DNA of 64,000 bases from Phosphoribacter sp037045045 (GCA_037045045.1 JBAOHL010000003.1:62001-126000), one strand, 5' to 3'; shown: positions 14,762 to 24,149, counted from the first letter of the stretch. Program-made: numbers and translations. Notes: generated by a model not told the origin, from the sequence alone.

Positions 14762-17737
14762 CTACCCGATCAGGCCGCGGTCGCGGGCGACGGCGGCTGC
14801 CTCGGTGCGGCTGGAGGCCCCGAGCTTGGCGAGCAGGTTCGACACGTGGACGCTGACGGTCTTCGTGGTGATGTACAGGTGTTTGCCGATCTGTCCGTTG
14901 CTCAAGCCACGTTCGAGCAGGGCGAGGACTTCGAGCTCGCGGGCGGTGAGACCCGCTCCCGTGTCGCTGGGGCGGGTCCCTAGCCACCGGGCCAGCTCCG
15001 CGCGCAAGGGACGGGCACCGAGGCGGCTCGCGACCTCGTCCGCCGCTGCGGCACTATCTCGGCTCGCCGCGACATCGCCGGCAGCGTGCTGCGCCTCGGC
15101 GAGTCGAGCCGTGGACCGAGCGGTCTCGAAGACGTGTCCGTAGTCCCGGAAGGCGGCGACGCTGGCCGTCCAGGCCGCCACCATCGCGGCAGCCGTCGGC
15201 GGATCCGCCGTCCCCGCCAACCAGCGCAGCCGAAGCAACTCCGCCTCCAGGCGCAGGGCCCAGGCCCAGGTCTCCCGGCCGGTGGCCGTGAGGGTGTCGA
15301 GAGGGACGGCCCCCTTGACGCTACCGCCGAGCCCTGGCGGCGGCATGGGCGCCGCTGAGGGTCGCCGGCCCCGAGCGTGACCCGGGCCCCGCTCGACGAC
15401 GCGTTCGGCGCGTCGGACGAGCGCGTCGACGTCGGCGAGTAACTGTCGACGCACCCTCGGATCGGCCCGACGCGCCCCCGCGGCCGCCTGTCCCGCGGCA
15501 AGGGCGGCCAGCCGCACCGACGCGTGGTAGGTCCCCCAGGCCTGATCGAGGGTGTGCATTGCCTCGGTGGCCAGCCCCAACGCCCCCACGACGTCGCCCG
15601 CGTCGCCGAGTAGATCGATGCCGGCGGTCGCGGTAAAGACCGTGCTCAGGCCGTCGACCGCCCACCACTGCCGCAGCGCGTGGATCGCGGCGGGATCGAC
15701 GGGCTCGCCACGACCGGCCGAGACGGTAAGGCGGGCCGCGTCGAACAGGGCCCGCCCGGGCTGCGCGACGGCCGCGCCCCGCACGTCCAGGCGCTCGGCG
15801 GCATCGGCCCAGTCGCCGAGTTCGTAGGCGACCAGGCCGCCGGTCAGGCGACACTCCAACCCCCACGGCGCCCACTCGCGCCGAGTCGCCTTGGCCACCC
15901 TGACGCCCTCGTCGAACCTGGCCAACGACCCGACGAGATCGCCGCGGCGGTGGCTGAACGAGGCCAACTGGTGCAGCAGGCGTAAGGTGACCGGGTCCTC
16001 GGGGCGCGATCCCGCGAGGATGGCGCTCATATGCCGTTCCGCCGCGTCGAGGTCGTCCATCGCCTCGATGACCTTCGTCATGACCACCCTGATCTCGGTG
16101 AGCGCCTCGCGGTGGTCGAGCCCCTGGGCGAGGGCGGCGGCCCGGTCGGCCAGCTCGCTGGCCTGCTGCCATTCGCGTTGGTCCACGAGATGCTGCAGTC
16201 GGGCCACGAGAACGGTAAGCCGCCGCGGTCCGTCCTCGTCCGAGACGATCCGTTCGGCTTCGTCGAGAAGCGCGGTGGCGTCGACGGGAAGGTCGAGGGT
16301 GCGTGACCGGCTGGCGTACGTCGCCAGCAGCTGCGCCCGTGGGCCTGGGGCCTGGCGGGTGCCCGGATTGTCGAGCCGGTCGCGCAGGAGGCCTACCGAG
16401 CGCAGCGGATCGCCGGCTGCCATGGCGGCGTCGGAGGCCCGCAAGGTCACCTCGTCCCGTGCCGGATCGTCGTCGGCGAGCCAGTCGAGTACCCGCTCCA
16501 GGTGGTCCAACGCGTCGTAGGGGCCACCGACCGCGAGGGCCGCTTCGGCGGCCGCCCGGCTGGCCGTGACCGCCGTGTCGAGGTCTCCGCTGCTGGCCGC
16601 ATGGCGAGCCAGCTCGGACACCGGGGCGAGGTCGGGGCGTGCCGACAGCACCGCGGCATACCTGCGGTGCCAGCGAAGCCGCTCCCCGGGCAGCAGCCCG
16701 TCGACGATCGCCTCGCCGAGCAGTGCATGGCGAAAGGCGTAAGCCGGAGGCCAGCGAGGCAGCAGCACGTGGTGTTCGACGGCGTCGGCGACGGCGGCCT
16801 CCAGCGCCGACTCGTCGAAGCCCACGACCAGGGCCAGCAGCTCGTGCGGCACGGACGAGCTGCCCACGGCGACCGCGCGGACGAGCCGCTGGGTAGCCTC
16901 GGCGAGCCGCTCGATCCGCGCGTGCAGGACCCGCCCGAGGCTGCCCCCCGGAGATCCTCCGAGGGCCGCGACCGCCAACTCCTCAGCGAAGAAGGCATTG
17001 CCCTCGGCCCGGCGGACGATCTCGGCCGTCGTGGCAGCGTCCAGCGTCGGTCCGCCGATGTCCGCGACCAGGGCGCTGACGTGCTCGTCGGCCAAGGGAG
17101 CCAACTCGACGTGCTGCACCTGGGCGAGCCGAGCCCAGACGGCCAGGGTGTCGTGCAAGGGGTGACGGCGATGGACGTCGTCGGAGCGGTACGTGACGAG
17201 CAGGGACACCTCGGTGGCGAACCCCCGCGTCAGCAGCAGGGTGAGCAGGTCTCGGGAGGAATGGTCGGCCCAATGGACGTCTTCGACGACGAGCAGAGTC
17301 GGCCGGATGGCACCCAGCGCGTTGAGCAGGGCGTCGACCGCCTGCGCGACCAGGGCCGGTAGAGCGCCGACTGACGGCGAATCCGAGTCCGAGGCAGGCC
17401 CATGGGACGCAGCGAGCTGAGCCAGCCCCGGATGGCCCTCGCGCACCCGGACCAACGTGTCGTGGTCCACGGTGTCCACGAGACCGACGAGTTCCACGAA
17501 GGGCAGGTAGGGCAAGGCGCTGCCGCCCTGTCCGATGCAGTGCACCGTCACGACGAGCCAGCCCTGGTCGCTCGCCTCGAGAGCAAGGGTCCGCACAAGT
17601 CGGGACTTGCCGATGCCGGCGTCGCCCGACAGGACGACGCGCCCGCCCGGGGACGCCGGACCGTCCAGCCCGACCTCGCGTCGCAGCGCCGACAGCTCCT
17701 CGGCGCGGCCGACGAACGAACCCTCGGCGAACGGCAT
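14762..17737 (-). CDS. LAL-type regulator: AAA ATPase with C-terminal LuxR HTH
   Basis: A 991-residue giant transcriptional regulator of the LAL/MalT-like class. The N-terminal ATPase (about 5-330) has FVGRAEELSALR, Walker A GDAGIGKSRL and Walker B LLVVEDVHWAD. A long alpha-helical TPR-like middle follows, and a C-terminal LuxR DNA-binding domain (about 930-991, LTARELEVLALLERGLSNGQIGK and KTVSVHVSNLLAKLG). I use ATG 17737, which opens directly onto the FVGR motif; it lies inside a GTATGCCG octamer and has no clear ribosome site. An alternative is GTG 17785, which overlaps the upstream 49-residue gene's stop by 4 nt and would suggest coupling. Targets are unknown. Confidence 0.88.
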   Translation of the reverse strand: MPFAEGSFVGRAEELSALRREVGLDGPASPGGRVVLSGDAGIGKSRLVRTLALEASDQGWLVVTVHCIGQGGSALPYLPFVELVGLVDTVDHDTLVRVREGHPGLAQLAASHGPASDSDSPSVGALPALVAQAVDALLNALGAIRPTLLVVEDVHWADHSSRDLLTLLLTRGFATEVSLLVTYRSDDVHRRHPLHDTLAVWARLAQVQHVELAPLADEHVSALVADIGGPTLDAATTAEIVRRAEGNAFFAEELAVAALGGSPGGSLGRVLHARIERLAEATQRLVRAVAVGSSSVPHELLALVVGFDESALEAAVADAVEHHVLLPRWPPAYAFRHALLGEAIVDGLLPGERLRWHRRYAAVLSARPDLAPVSELARHAASSGDLDTAVTASRAAAEAALAVGGPYDALDHLERVLDWLADDDPARDEVTLRASDAAMAAGDPLRSVGLLRDRLDNPGTRQAPGPRAQLLATYASRSRTLDLPVDATALLDEAERIVSDEDGPRRLTVLVARLQHLVDQREWQQASELADRAAALAQGLDHREALTEIRVVMTKVIEAMDDLDAAERHMSAILAGSRPEDPVTLRLLHQLASFSHRRGDLVGSLARFDEGVRVAKATRREWAPWGLECRLTGGLVAYELGDWADAAERLDVRGAAVAQPGRALFDAARLTVSAGRGEPVDPAAIHALRQWWAVDGLSTVFTATAGIDLLGDAGDVVGALGLATEAMHTLDQAWGTYHASVRLAALAAGQAAAGARRADPRVRRQLLADVDALVRRAERVVERGPGHARGRRPSAAPMPPPGLGGSVKGAVPLDTLTATGRETWAWALRLEAELLRLRWLAGTADPPTAAAMVAAWTASVAAFRDYGHVFETARSTARLAEAQHAAGDVAASRDSAAAADEVASRLGARPLRAELARWLGTRPSDTGAGLTARELEVLALLERGLSNGQIGKHLYITTKTVSVHVSNLLAKLGASSRTEAAAVARDRGLIG

Positions 17738-17781
17738 ACCGCCAGTATCGGAGACGCGACCGACACCTGGTGACTCGCCGG

Positions 17782-17931
17782 TCACCCGAGGTGTCGCCGG
17801 GCCTTGTCGAGCGCCCGGTGCAGGATCGCCAGCGAGGAGGTCCACCGCTCCCCGGCGCGCTCGAGGCGTCCGTAGCGGGCGCTGCGCTCGGCATAGACGG
17901 TGTCGGGGATGTAGATGGTCGAGGTGCTCAT
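17782..17931 (-). CDS. Small protein of unknown function (49 aa) upstream of LAL regulator
   Basis: A 49-residue protein starting at ATG 17931 behind AGGAG (6-nt spacer). It begins MSTSTIYIPDTVYAERSARYG and continues as one amphipathic, Arg/Glu/Leu-rich helix. Its TGA (17782-17784) overlaps a possible GTG start of the giant regulator by four bases. It is too short for recognisable domains. The good ribosome site and coding-like composition support it as a real gene, perhaps a partner of the regulator. Confidence 0.65.
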   Translation of the reverse strand: MSTSTIYIPDTVYAERSARYGRLERAGERWTSSLAILHRALDKARRHLG

Positions 17932-18108
17932 GGTCGGCTCCTGGGTCGTCGGTGATTCGGACTCGTCCAGCGTCGGCGGATGAGGTAGCCGCGCACATCG
18001 GACCAATTTCGTATGCCGCGCCCGCGGTACCTCAGATAGGCGCAGAATCGGACGGCGACGGCAAAAGGACGGGGTCGCGGATCGGACTCACGAGCGATAC
18101 GCCAGCGT

Positions 18109-18114
18109 TACAGT
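18109..18114 (+). promoter_or_regulatory. Putative -10 box (TACAGT) for the DUF2853 gene
   Basis: TACAGT, 40 bp before the ATG at 18155. It matches the TACAGT boxes ahead of the ABC ATPase (50284) and moaA (56907). A weak -35-like GACTCA lies 18 bp upstream. Confidence 0.4.
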
Positions 18115-18154
18115 AGGGCGACGCGTGAGGGTCGCGCGATTGGGGAGAATCGCC

Positions 18155-18472
18155 ATGGCCGACTGGGCCGCCGATGTGAAGAAGTACGCGCCGCACGCCT
18201 CCGACGCGGTGATCTCCGGAATCGTCAAGCACTGCGGGATCGCGCTGCAGAAGCGCGACTCCTCGCTCGTGTCCTTCTCGGACAAGGCCGAGACCGACCG
18301 AGTGCGCAACGGATTCCTCAAGAAGAAGCTCGCCCTCACCGACGACGACGCCACCCTGGACACAGCGATCGCAGAGGTCGGGGAGAAGATGAATGACACG
18401 CGCGCCAAGAACCGCGTGACCGTCTACTACCTGCTCGCCGAGAAGTTCGACAAGCTCTCGCTCTTCGGCTGA
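18155..18472 (+). CDS. DUF2853 family protein
   Basis: A 105-residue cytoplasmic protein that matches the DUF2853 pattern throughout: ADVKKYAPHASDAVISGIVKH, then GIALQKRDSSLVS, KKKLALTD and RVTVYYLLAEKF. The family is small, all-helical and widespread in Proteobacteria and Actinobacteria without a known function. GGGGAGAA upstream supports ATG 18155 over an in-frame GTG at 18125. It stands alone between divergent transcription of the LAL unit and the downstream oxidoreductase. Confidence 0.88.
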   Translation: MADWAADVKKYAPHASDAVISGIVKHCGIALQKRDSSLVSFSDKAETDRVRNGFLKKKLALTDDDATLDTAIAEVGEKMNDTRAKNRVTVYYLLAEKFDKLSLFG

Positions 18473-18530
18473 GTTCCCGCCACCGAAGCTCGGGGGCCGG
18501 GGTGGTGAACCTACCGACGGGAGGCCACGG

Positions 18531-21500
18531 GTGAGCGACTACGCACTCGGGGACCGGTACCTGCTGGACGAGGGGCCGGTGCTGCTCACCGGGATCCAGG
18601 CGTTGGTGCGCGTGTTGCTCGATCGGGCCCGCCACGATCGGAGCCTCGGTCGGACGCCGGCGACCTACGTCTCGGGGTACGAAGGTTCGCCGCTGGCCGG
18701 CTACGACCTCGAACTCGGGCGGCAGCGCGCCTTGCTCGGTCGCCACGGGGTGGTCCACCAGCCGGGACTCAACGAGGAACTCGCCGCCACGGCTGTCGCC
18801 GGCACGCAGATCGCCGCTTCGGTGGGTCGATTCCGCGACTCGGGCGTCCGAGGCGTCACCGGCGTGTGGTACGGCAAGGCCCCTGGCCTCGACCGTGCCA
18901 CCGATGCCGTCCGACACGCCAACATCGCCGGGGCCGATCCCCACGGAGGGGCCGTCGCTCTCGTCGGCGACGACCCTTCGGCCAAGTCGTCGACCATTCC
19001 CTGTTCGTCGGAGCCGGCCCTCGCCGACCTCTACGTCCCCACGCTGTACCCGGCGGACCCACACGAAGTCCTGGGCTACGGCATGCACGCCGTGGAGCTG
19101 TCCCGCGCCAGCGGCGTCTGGAGCGCCGTCAAGGTGGCGACGAACGTCGCGGACGCCACCGGCACCGCCCGGGTTACTCGGTCGTGGACGCCGCCGGATC
19201 TCGCCGACCTCGTCGAGTCCGCCATGGCCTACGGACATCGGCCCCACACCCGGATGATGGGTGCGGCGCTCGCCGCGCTCGAACGCAGCCTTCACGAAGT
19301 GCGCCTGCCCGCCGCTGTCGAGTACGTCCGCCGAAGCGGGCTCAACGTTCGCAGCGGCGCCGGCGCGGACGCCCGGTACGCCATTGTCTCCGCCGGCAAG
19401 ACCTGGCTCGACGTCCGCCAAGCCCTGCACCGCCTCGGGATCGAGGACGTCGACCTGCCGAGGCACGGGATCCGTCTGCTCAAGCTCGGCGCGGTCTGGC
19501 CCGTCGAGCCCAGCGTCGTGCGCGCGCTCGCGCGCGGCGTCGGCGAAGTCGTCGTCGTGGAGGACAAGCGCTCCTTCGTCGAGACGCAGGTCAAGGAGAT
19601 CCTCTACGGCCAGCGCGATACCCCTCGAGTCACCGGCAAACTCGACGTCGACGGGACCGTCCTGTTCCCGGCATCCGGCGAACTCGACCCAGACCTCGTC
19701 GCCGCGGGGCTGGCCCGACGCCTGGCCGGAGCGGGGATCGAGTCCGTGGAGCGCTGGCGTCCTCCACTGCCGCGACGAGCGCGGCTCGTCCTCGCCTCCC
19801 GCACCCCGTACTTCTGTTCCGGTTGCCCGCACAACACCTCGACGAAGGTGCCCGACGGGTCGATCGTCGGCGCCGGCATCGGCTGCCACGCCATGGCGGT
19901 CACCATGCCGCAGAAGCAGGTCGGCACCCTCACCGGGGTGTGCCAGATGGGCGGCGAGGGCGCGCAGTGGATCGGCATGGCGCCCTTCGTCGAGGGCCCG
20001 CACTTCGTCCAGAACGTCGGGGACGGCACCTACGCCCACTCCGCGAGCCTGGCCGTACGCGCGGCGGTGGCCGCCGGCATCGACGTGACGTACAAGGTGC
20101 TGTTCAACTCCGCCGTCGCGATGACCGGCGGGCAACCCGCCGTCGGGGCGGCCACTCCGGCCCAGGTGGCCCACCAACTCGTCCTCGACAACGTGACGAG
20201 GGTGGTCATCACCACGGCGGATCCGGCCGCCGCGCGCCGGGCCGTGCGCGAGGCCGGACGGCCAACCGAGGCCATCGAGGTCCGCCCGCGCGAGGACATC
20301 CTCGACGTCCAGGCCGAGCTGGCTCGCCTGTCCGGGGTCACCGTGCTCATCCACGAGCAGGAGTGCGCCGCCCAACTGCGCCGTAAGCGCAAACGCGCCG
20401 AGGCACCGACACCGGTGGCGCGCGTGTTCGTCAACGAGCGGGTATGCGAGGGCTGCGGCGACTGCGGCGAGAAGTCCAACTGCATGTCGGTGCACCCGGT
20501 GGAGACGCCCTTCGGTCGCAAGACCCGCATCCACCAGTCCTCGTGCAACGTCGACTACTCGTGCCTCGCGGGCGACTGCCCCTCTTTCCTCACCGTGGTG
20601 CCGGCCGATTCCCTTCCGGCCAGGGTCACAGCGCCCGGCCGGGAGCCCCTGCCGGAGCCGGTCGCGCGGTTCGCCGCCGACGGTTTCTCGGCGCGGATCA
20701 CCGGCATGGGCGGCACCGGGGTCGTCACGATCGCCCAAATCCTCGCCACGGCGGCCTTCCTCGACGGGCTGCAGGTGCGGGCCCTTGACCAGACAGGACT
20801 GGCCCAGAAGGGCGGGGCCGTCGTCTCGGACGTCACCCTGTCGGCAGCGTCGGTCGACCGGGCCGCCAAGCTCGCCTCAGGTGAGTGCTGTTTGTATCTC
20901 GGCTGCGACGCGCTCGTCGCTGCCGACCCCACCCAGCTGCTCGCTGTGGACCGGGGGCGGACGCTCGCCGTGGTGTCCTCGGCCCGGGTGCCGACCGGGG
21001 CCATGGTCGTGGACACCGACCAGTCCTATCCCGCCCCCGGTCAGCTCCACCAGGCCCTGGCCGACGCGCTCGACGACGTGCGGTTCATCGACGCCGACGC
21101 GCTCGCGCAGCAGCGACTCGGGGACGCTCAGCTGGCGAACATGGTCCTGCTCGGAGCGGCATACCAATTGGGGGCGTTGCCGATCTCGGCCGCCTCGCTC
21201 GAACGGGCGATCACTCTCAACGGGGCCCAAGTCGACGGCAACCTCGCGGCGCTACGCATCGGGCGGGAGGCGGCCCTCGACCAGTCGGCCGCCACCGAGG
21301 TGGCACCGGTGTCCGGGGAGGGCCTCGACGCGCTGCTCGCCGTGCGGGTGCCTGATCTGGCCGCCTATCAGGACCAGCGGTATGCCGCGGAGTATGCCGC
21401 GTTCGTCGAGCGGGTGCGGGCAACCGAGGCGCTGGCCTGCCCCGGATCCACCGCGCTGACCGAGGCGGTGGCGCGGTACCTGTACAAGCTCATGGCGTAC

Positions 21501-21983
21501 AAGGACGAGTACGAGGTGGCCCGGCTGTCCCTGGACCCCGCCCTCGGCGTCGCGATCAGGGAGGCGTTCGGGCCCGGCGCGCGGGTGGCCTACCGCCTCC
21601 ATCCGCCGCTGCTGCGAGCTCTGGGGCGCCGCGACAAGATCGCGTTCGGCACGTGGGTCCGCCCGGCCTTCGCGACCTTGCAGGGCATGCGCCGGCTGCG
21701 CGGCACCCGGTGGGATCCGTTCGGGCACAACGAGGTCCGCCGGGTCGAGCGGGCCCTCGTCGGCGAGTACCGCAGCGCCGTCGAGCAGACCCTCACGACC
21801 CTCTCCCCCGCCACGGCGGACTGGGCCGTCGAGATCGCGACGCTGCCCGACCTCGTCAGGGGATACGAACACGTCAAGCTCCGCTCGGTGCAGACGTTCC
21901 GCGCACGCCTCGCCGAGCTGCTCCCCCATCCCCCTGGTCAGACGATCGGGGTGTCGGCGTCGAGCCAGGTGAGGTCGGCGTAG
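18531..21983 (+). CDS. Fused indolepyruvate:ferredoxin oxidoreductase-like 2-oxoacid oxidoreductase
   Basis: An 1150-residue single-chain 2-oxoacid:ferredoxin oxidoreductase of the indolepyruvate (IOR) type. It oxidatively decarboxylates an aryl- or branched-chain 2-oxoacid to acyl-CoA. Residues about 15-400 are the pyrimidine-binding half (YVSGYEGSPLAGYDLELGRQ). About 420-600 are the thiamin-pyrophosphate half (CSGCPHNTSTKVPDGS, GMGGEGAQWIG, FNSAVAMTGGQP). About 635-700 are a ferredoxin-like Cys cluster (CEGCGDCGEKSNC, CNVDYSCLAGDC). The rest is the gamma/CoA domain (GMGGTGVVTIAQIL, DQTGLAQKGG). GTG 18531 is preceded by GGGAGG. Such fused IORs work in phenylacetate and amino-acid degradation. 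Its 3' end overlaps the converging gene by 46 bp. Confidence 0.9.
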   Translation: MSDYALGDRYLLDEGPVLLTGIQALVRVLLDRARHDRSLGRTPATYVSGYEGSPLAGYDLELGRQRALLGRHGVVHQPGLNEELAATAVAGTQIAASVGRFRDSGVRGVTGVWYGKAPGLDRATDAVRHANIAGADPHGGAVALVGDDPSAKSSTIPCSSEPALADLYVPTLYPADPHEVLGYGMHAVELSRASGVWSAVKVATNVADATGTARVTRSWTPPDLADLVESAMAYGHRPHTRMMGAALAALERSLHEVRLPAAVEYVRRSGLNVRSGAGADARYAIVSAGKTWLDVRQALHRLGIEDVDLPRHGIRLLKLGAVWPVEPSVVRALARGVGEVVVVEDKRSFVETQVKEILYGQRDTPRVTGKLDVDGTVLFPASGELDPDLVAAGLARRLAGAGIESVERWRPPLPRRARLVLASRTPYFCSGCPHNTSTKVPDGSIVGAGIGCHAMAVTMPQKQVGTLTGVCQMGGEGAQWIGMAPFVEGPHFVQNVGDGTYAHSASLAVRAAVAAGIDVTYKVLFNSAVAMTGGQPAVGAATPAQVAHQLVLDNVTRVVITTADPAAARRAVREAGRPTEAIEVRPREDILDVQAELARLSGVTVLIHEQECAAQLRRKRKRAEAPTPVARVFVNERVCEGCGDCGEKSNCMSVHPVETPFGRKTRIHQSSCNVDYSCLAGDCPSFLTVVPADSLPARVTAPGREPLPEPVARFAADGFSARITGMGGTGVVTIAQILATAAFLDGLQVRALDQTGLAQKGGAVVSDVTLSAASVDRAAKLASGECCLYLGCDALVAADPTQLLAVDRGRTLAVVSSARVPTGAMVVDTDQSYPAPGQLHQALADALDDVRFIDADALAQQRLGDAQLANMVLLGAAYQLGALPISAASLERAITLNGAQVDGNLAALRIGREAALDQSAATEVAPVSGEGLDALLAVRVPDLAAYQDQRYAAEYAAFVERVRATEALACPGSTALTEAVARYLYKLMAYKDEYEVARLSLDPALGVAIREAFGPGARVAYRLHPPLLRALGRRDKIAFGTWVRPAFATLQGMRRLRGTRWDPFGHNEVRRVERALVGEYRSAVEQTLTTLSPATADWAVEIATLPDLVRGYEHVKLRSVQTFRARLAELLPHPPGQTIGVSASSQVRSA

Positions 21984-23134
21984 CCGAAACCCACACACGC
22001 CGAGCGCAGGTCCGGGTAGAGCGTCGACTCGTTGCGCAGCACCAGACCGGTCGAACTGGCGTAGCCCGAGCACACCACCGTGTATGCCGCGCCGACCCGG
22101 TTCGCCAGGGCGGTGGGCAACTCGGTCTGGGCCCCTCGGTCGTCCCGGACGAACAGGACGGTTCCCAGCAGGGTGGACCGGGAGGGACTCGCGCCATAGA
22201 CGATGAGCCGGCGCACCTCGGCGACGTCCACCACGAGCGTAAGGTCGGTTTGCGGCGACGGGAACCCCGTGCGGCGACGGGCCGCAAACCACCGCCTGGC
22301 CTCGGCGTGACGGAATCCCACTGCCCCGTGAGCGGATTCGACGACTGCCCCGAGCGTCGCCGGATAGCCCTTGGGGACGGCGAGCCGGAAGGAGAGCTTG
22401 CGGGCTCCGCCCCGGCCGGTCGGGAACACGACGACGGGGTTGGCATCGACGCGAGCCGATGGATTGGCCGGTGGCGGGTTGTCGGACCCGGCAACAGCGT
22501 CCTGGACCGGGGCGGGATGGGCCAGGCCGGGCCAGCGACGGGCGGACCACGCGGCCGGATCGATCATCAGCTCGCTAGGACGCAACTGCGCGAACCGTTC
22601 CCGCAAGAAGCCATCCTGGACGCGCAGGGCCAGGTCGTCGTCTTCGGCCTGGGCCCGCCGGGCATCCTGGGCGACCTGATGCAAGAGCCCGAGTTGAGCC
22701 ATGAGCAGCGACTCGGCTTGGGCGTTCGGGCCCCGCAGGCGGCTGGATTGGAAGGCTCGCAGGCTCTCAGGCAGGTAGCGGTCGAGCACCGCGCGAAGGG
22801 TGGGGGTGACCGGTTCGGCGGGCGCCGGCGCGGTGTCGGTGATGGAGCGAGCCAGCAGCAGCGCATCGGCCGGCAGCACTCCGGCCAGCCCGTTGACCAG
22901 GGCGACAGTGGCCGCGCCGGGGCGCCGCGGAGGCAGCACGCCCCGGCTCTGGCCGGCGAGGAAGGCGAGCAGTTCGGGCGTCGTCCACCCCGTCATGTCG
23001 ACGGTGCGCCGGCGCCCTCCGGGAAGGTGGGTCAACGCCTCGTCGAGCAGTTCACGGCGCCGGCCCTGGCCGACGGCGGTGCGTACGAGTGGATCGGCGA
23101 GGGCTCTGGCCAGCTTCCTGCCCCTGGACGGCAT
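21938..23134 (-). CDS. Uncharacterised protein (398 aa), possible TerD-like C-terminus
   Basis: I do not recognise this protein by family. The first 165 residues are Arg/Leu-rich and helical (LLDEALTHLPGG, TTPELLAFLAGQSRG, LRAVLDRYLPESL, AESLLMAQLGLLHQVAQDARRAQAED). A Pro-rich linker (about 185-215) follows, then a beta-rich C-terminal half (about 220-398). In that half, RLIVYGASPS, GTVLFVRDDRG, AAYTVVCSGYASSTGLVLRNES loosely recalls TerD/CABP tellurite-resistance domains. That resemblance is weak and from memory. No signal peptide or membrane segment is visible. ATG 23134 lies inside a GTATGCCG octamer. The last 46 bp overlap the 3' end of the oppositely transcribed oxidoreductase. Confidence 0.7.
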   Translation of the reverse strand: MPSRGRKLARALADPLVRTAVGQGRRRELLDEALTHLPGGRRRTVDMTGWTTPELLAFLAGQSRGVLPPRRPGAATVALVNGLAGVLPADALLLARSITDTAPAPAEPVTPTLRAVLDRYLPESLRAFQSSRLRGPNAQAESLLMAQLGLLHQVAQDARRAQAEDDDLALRVQDGFLRERFAQLRPSELMIDPAAWSARRWPGLAHPAPVQDAVAGSDNPPPANPSARVDANPVVVFPTGRGGARKLSFRLAVPKGYPATLGAVVESAHGAVGFRHAEARRWFAARRRTGFPSPQTDLTLVVDVAEVRRLIVYGASPSRSTLLGTVLFVRDDRGAQTELPTALANRVGAAYTVVCSGYASSTGLVLRNESTLYPDLRSACVGFGYADLTWLDADTPIV

Positions 23135-23267
23135 ACCTGCTGACGCCTCCCGACGACCGCGTGCTCGGCATGCCGCGGCGGCATACCGTCGCGGGTCGGT
23201 CCGCCTCGGACGTCCGCGACGAGGCCATTGTCGCCCAGGGTGCGGACCGCCCGCGACCGGGATGTGG
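23135..23267. other. Intergenic region with paired octamers
   Basis: 133 bp between the uncharacterised gene's start and the crotonase stop. It contains GGCATGCC at 23168-23175 and a CGGCATAC copy at about 23180, close together and able to form alternative stems; the octamer that spans the gene start lies at 23130. It probably carries the crotonase terminator and the upstream gene's promoter. Confidence 0.35.
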
Positions 23268-24149
23268 TCAGGGCTTGACGTCTGGGGGCAGCCCGACGTT
23301 GCCCCGGTAGTTCGGCTTGAGCCCCAGCAGGGCGTTGATCGACGGCAGCGAAGTGTGGTCGTGGTCCTGGCCCTCGGCGAAGAGCCCGAACATCTCGGTG
23401 CCGAACGTCATGTCGAGGTCGTCGACGATCTGCTGCTTCCAGCCGCGCCGCACGACCTGGGTGGCCAGCCGGCGGACGATCCGGTTGCGGGACATGATGT
23501 TGTCGGCGATCTCGTAGGCCCGCGGCATGAGCCGGTCGCGAGGGACGATCTCCGACACGAGGCCGAACTGCAAGGCCTGCTGCGGAGTCATCGTGTCGCC
23601 GGTCATGAGGTACCACACCGCCTGGCGGTAAGGCATGAGCCGCAGGAAGCAGCTGTGGATCCCGTCGCCCGGCACGTTGTTGACGAGCATGTGCGGGTCG
23701 AGGATGGTGATGTCGTCGGCCATGATGGCGAAGTCGCAGCACAGCGCGAGTTCGGTGTGACCGCCTGAGCCGCTGAGCACGCCGAGGGTCGGCACCTCGA
23801 CGTCCTGGATCTGCGCGATGAGCATCCGCCGACCGTCGACGAACATGTGGTCGTAGCGAGTGCCGACCGGGTTGTGCCGCTCCTGCATCCACGACTCCTT
23901 CTCGAAGTCGGTGACCCAGACGTCTTCGGTGGCCGTGAAGATGATCATCTCGGTGTCGCGGTCCGTGCCGAGCATCCGCCACATCTTGCCGATCGCGTCG
24001 TGCAACTCCATGGACCAGATGAGCGGGCCGCCCTTGCAGTGCATCGTCACGGTGACCACGCCGTCGTCACGGCGGTCGATGATGAACAGCTCGGCGAACA
24101 TCTCCTTGATCTGGTCGAAGGTGGGCCATTTCACGAACTCGGTGTTCAT
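23268..24149 (-). CDS. Crotonase, 6-oxocamphor hydrolase-like (C-C bond hydrolase)
   Basis: A 293-residue crotonase-fold protein. It fits 6-oxocamphor hydrolase, the retro-Claisenase of camphor breakdown, better than ordinary enoyl-CoA hydratases. Shared features recalled from that enzyme are the GVVTVTMHCKGGPLIW start, the LLI-(S/Q)-IEVP-type strand (here MLIAQIQDVEVPTLG), the HM/HF segment before a VPGDG(A/I)H motif (residues about 180-190, holding the catalytic His and Asp of the hydrolase), and the PRAYEIADNI end helix. A C-terminal 30-residue extension (LLGLKPNYRGNVGLPPD) is extra. ATG 24149 follows GGAGAGGA. It is divergent from an opine-dehydrogenase-like gene. A beta-diketone hydrolase role is inferred. 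Confidence 0.82.
   Translation of the reverse strand: MNTEFVKWPTFDQIKEMFAELFIIDRRDDGVVTVTMHCKGGPLIWSMELHDAIGKMWRMLGTDRDTEMIIFTATEDVWVTDFEKESWMQERHNPVGTRYDHMFVDGRRMLIAQIQDVEVPTLGVLSGSGGHTELALCCDFAIMADDITILDPHMLVNNVPGDGIHSCFLRLMPYRQAVWYLMTGDTMTPQQALQFGLVSEIVPRDRLMPRAYEIADNIMSRNRIVRRLATQVVRRGWKQQIVDDLDMTFGTEMFGLFAEGQDHDHTSLPSINALLGLKPNYRGNVGLPPDVKP

Noticed and set aside
21938..23134. Confident assignment as tellurite resistance (TerD) protein
   Set aside because: Only the last 120 residues show a loose strand pattern. The calcium-binding residues of TerD could not be identified.
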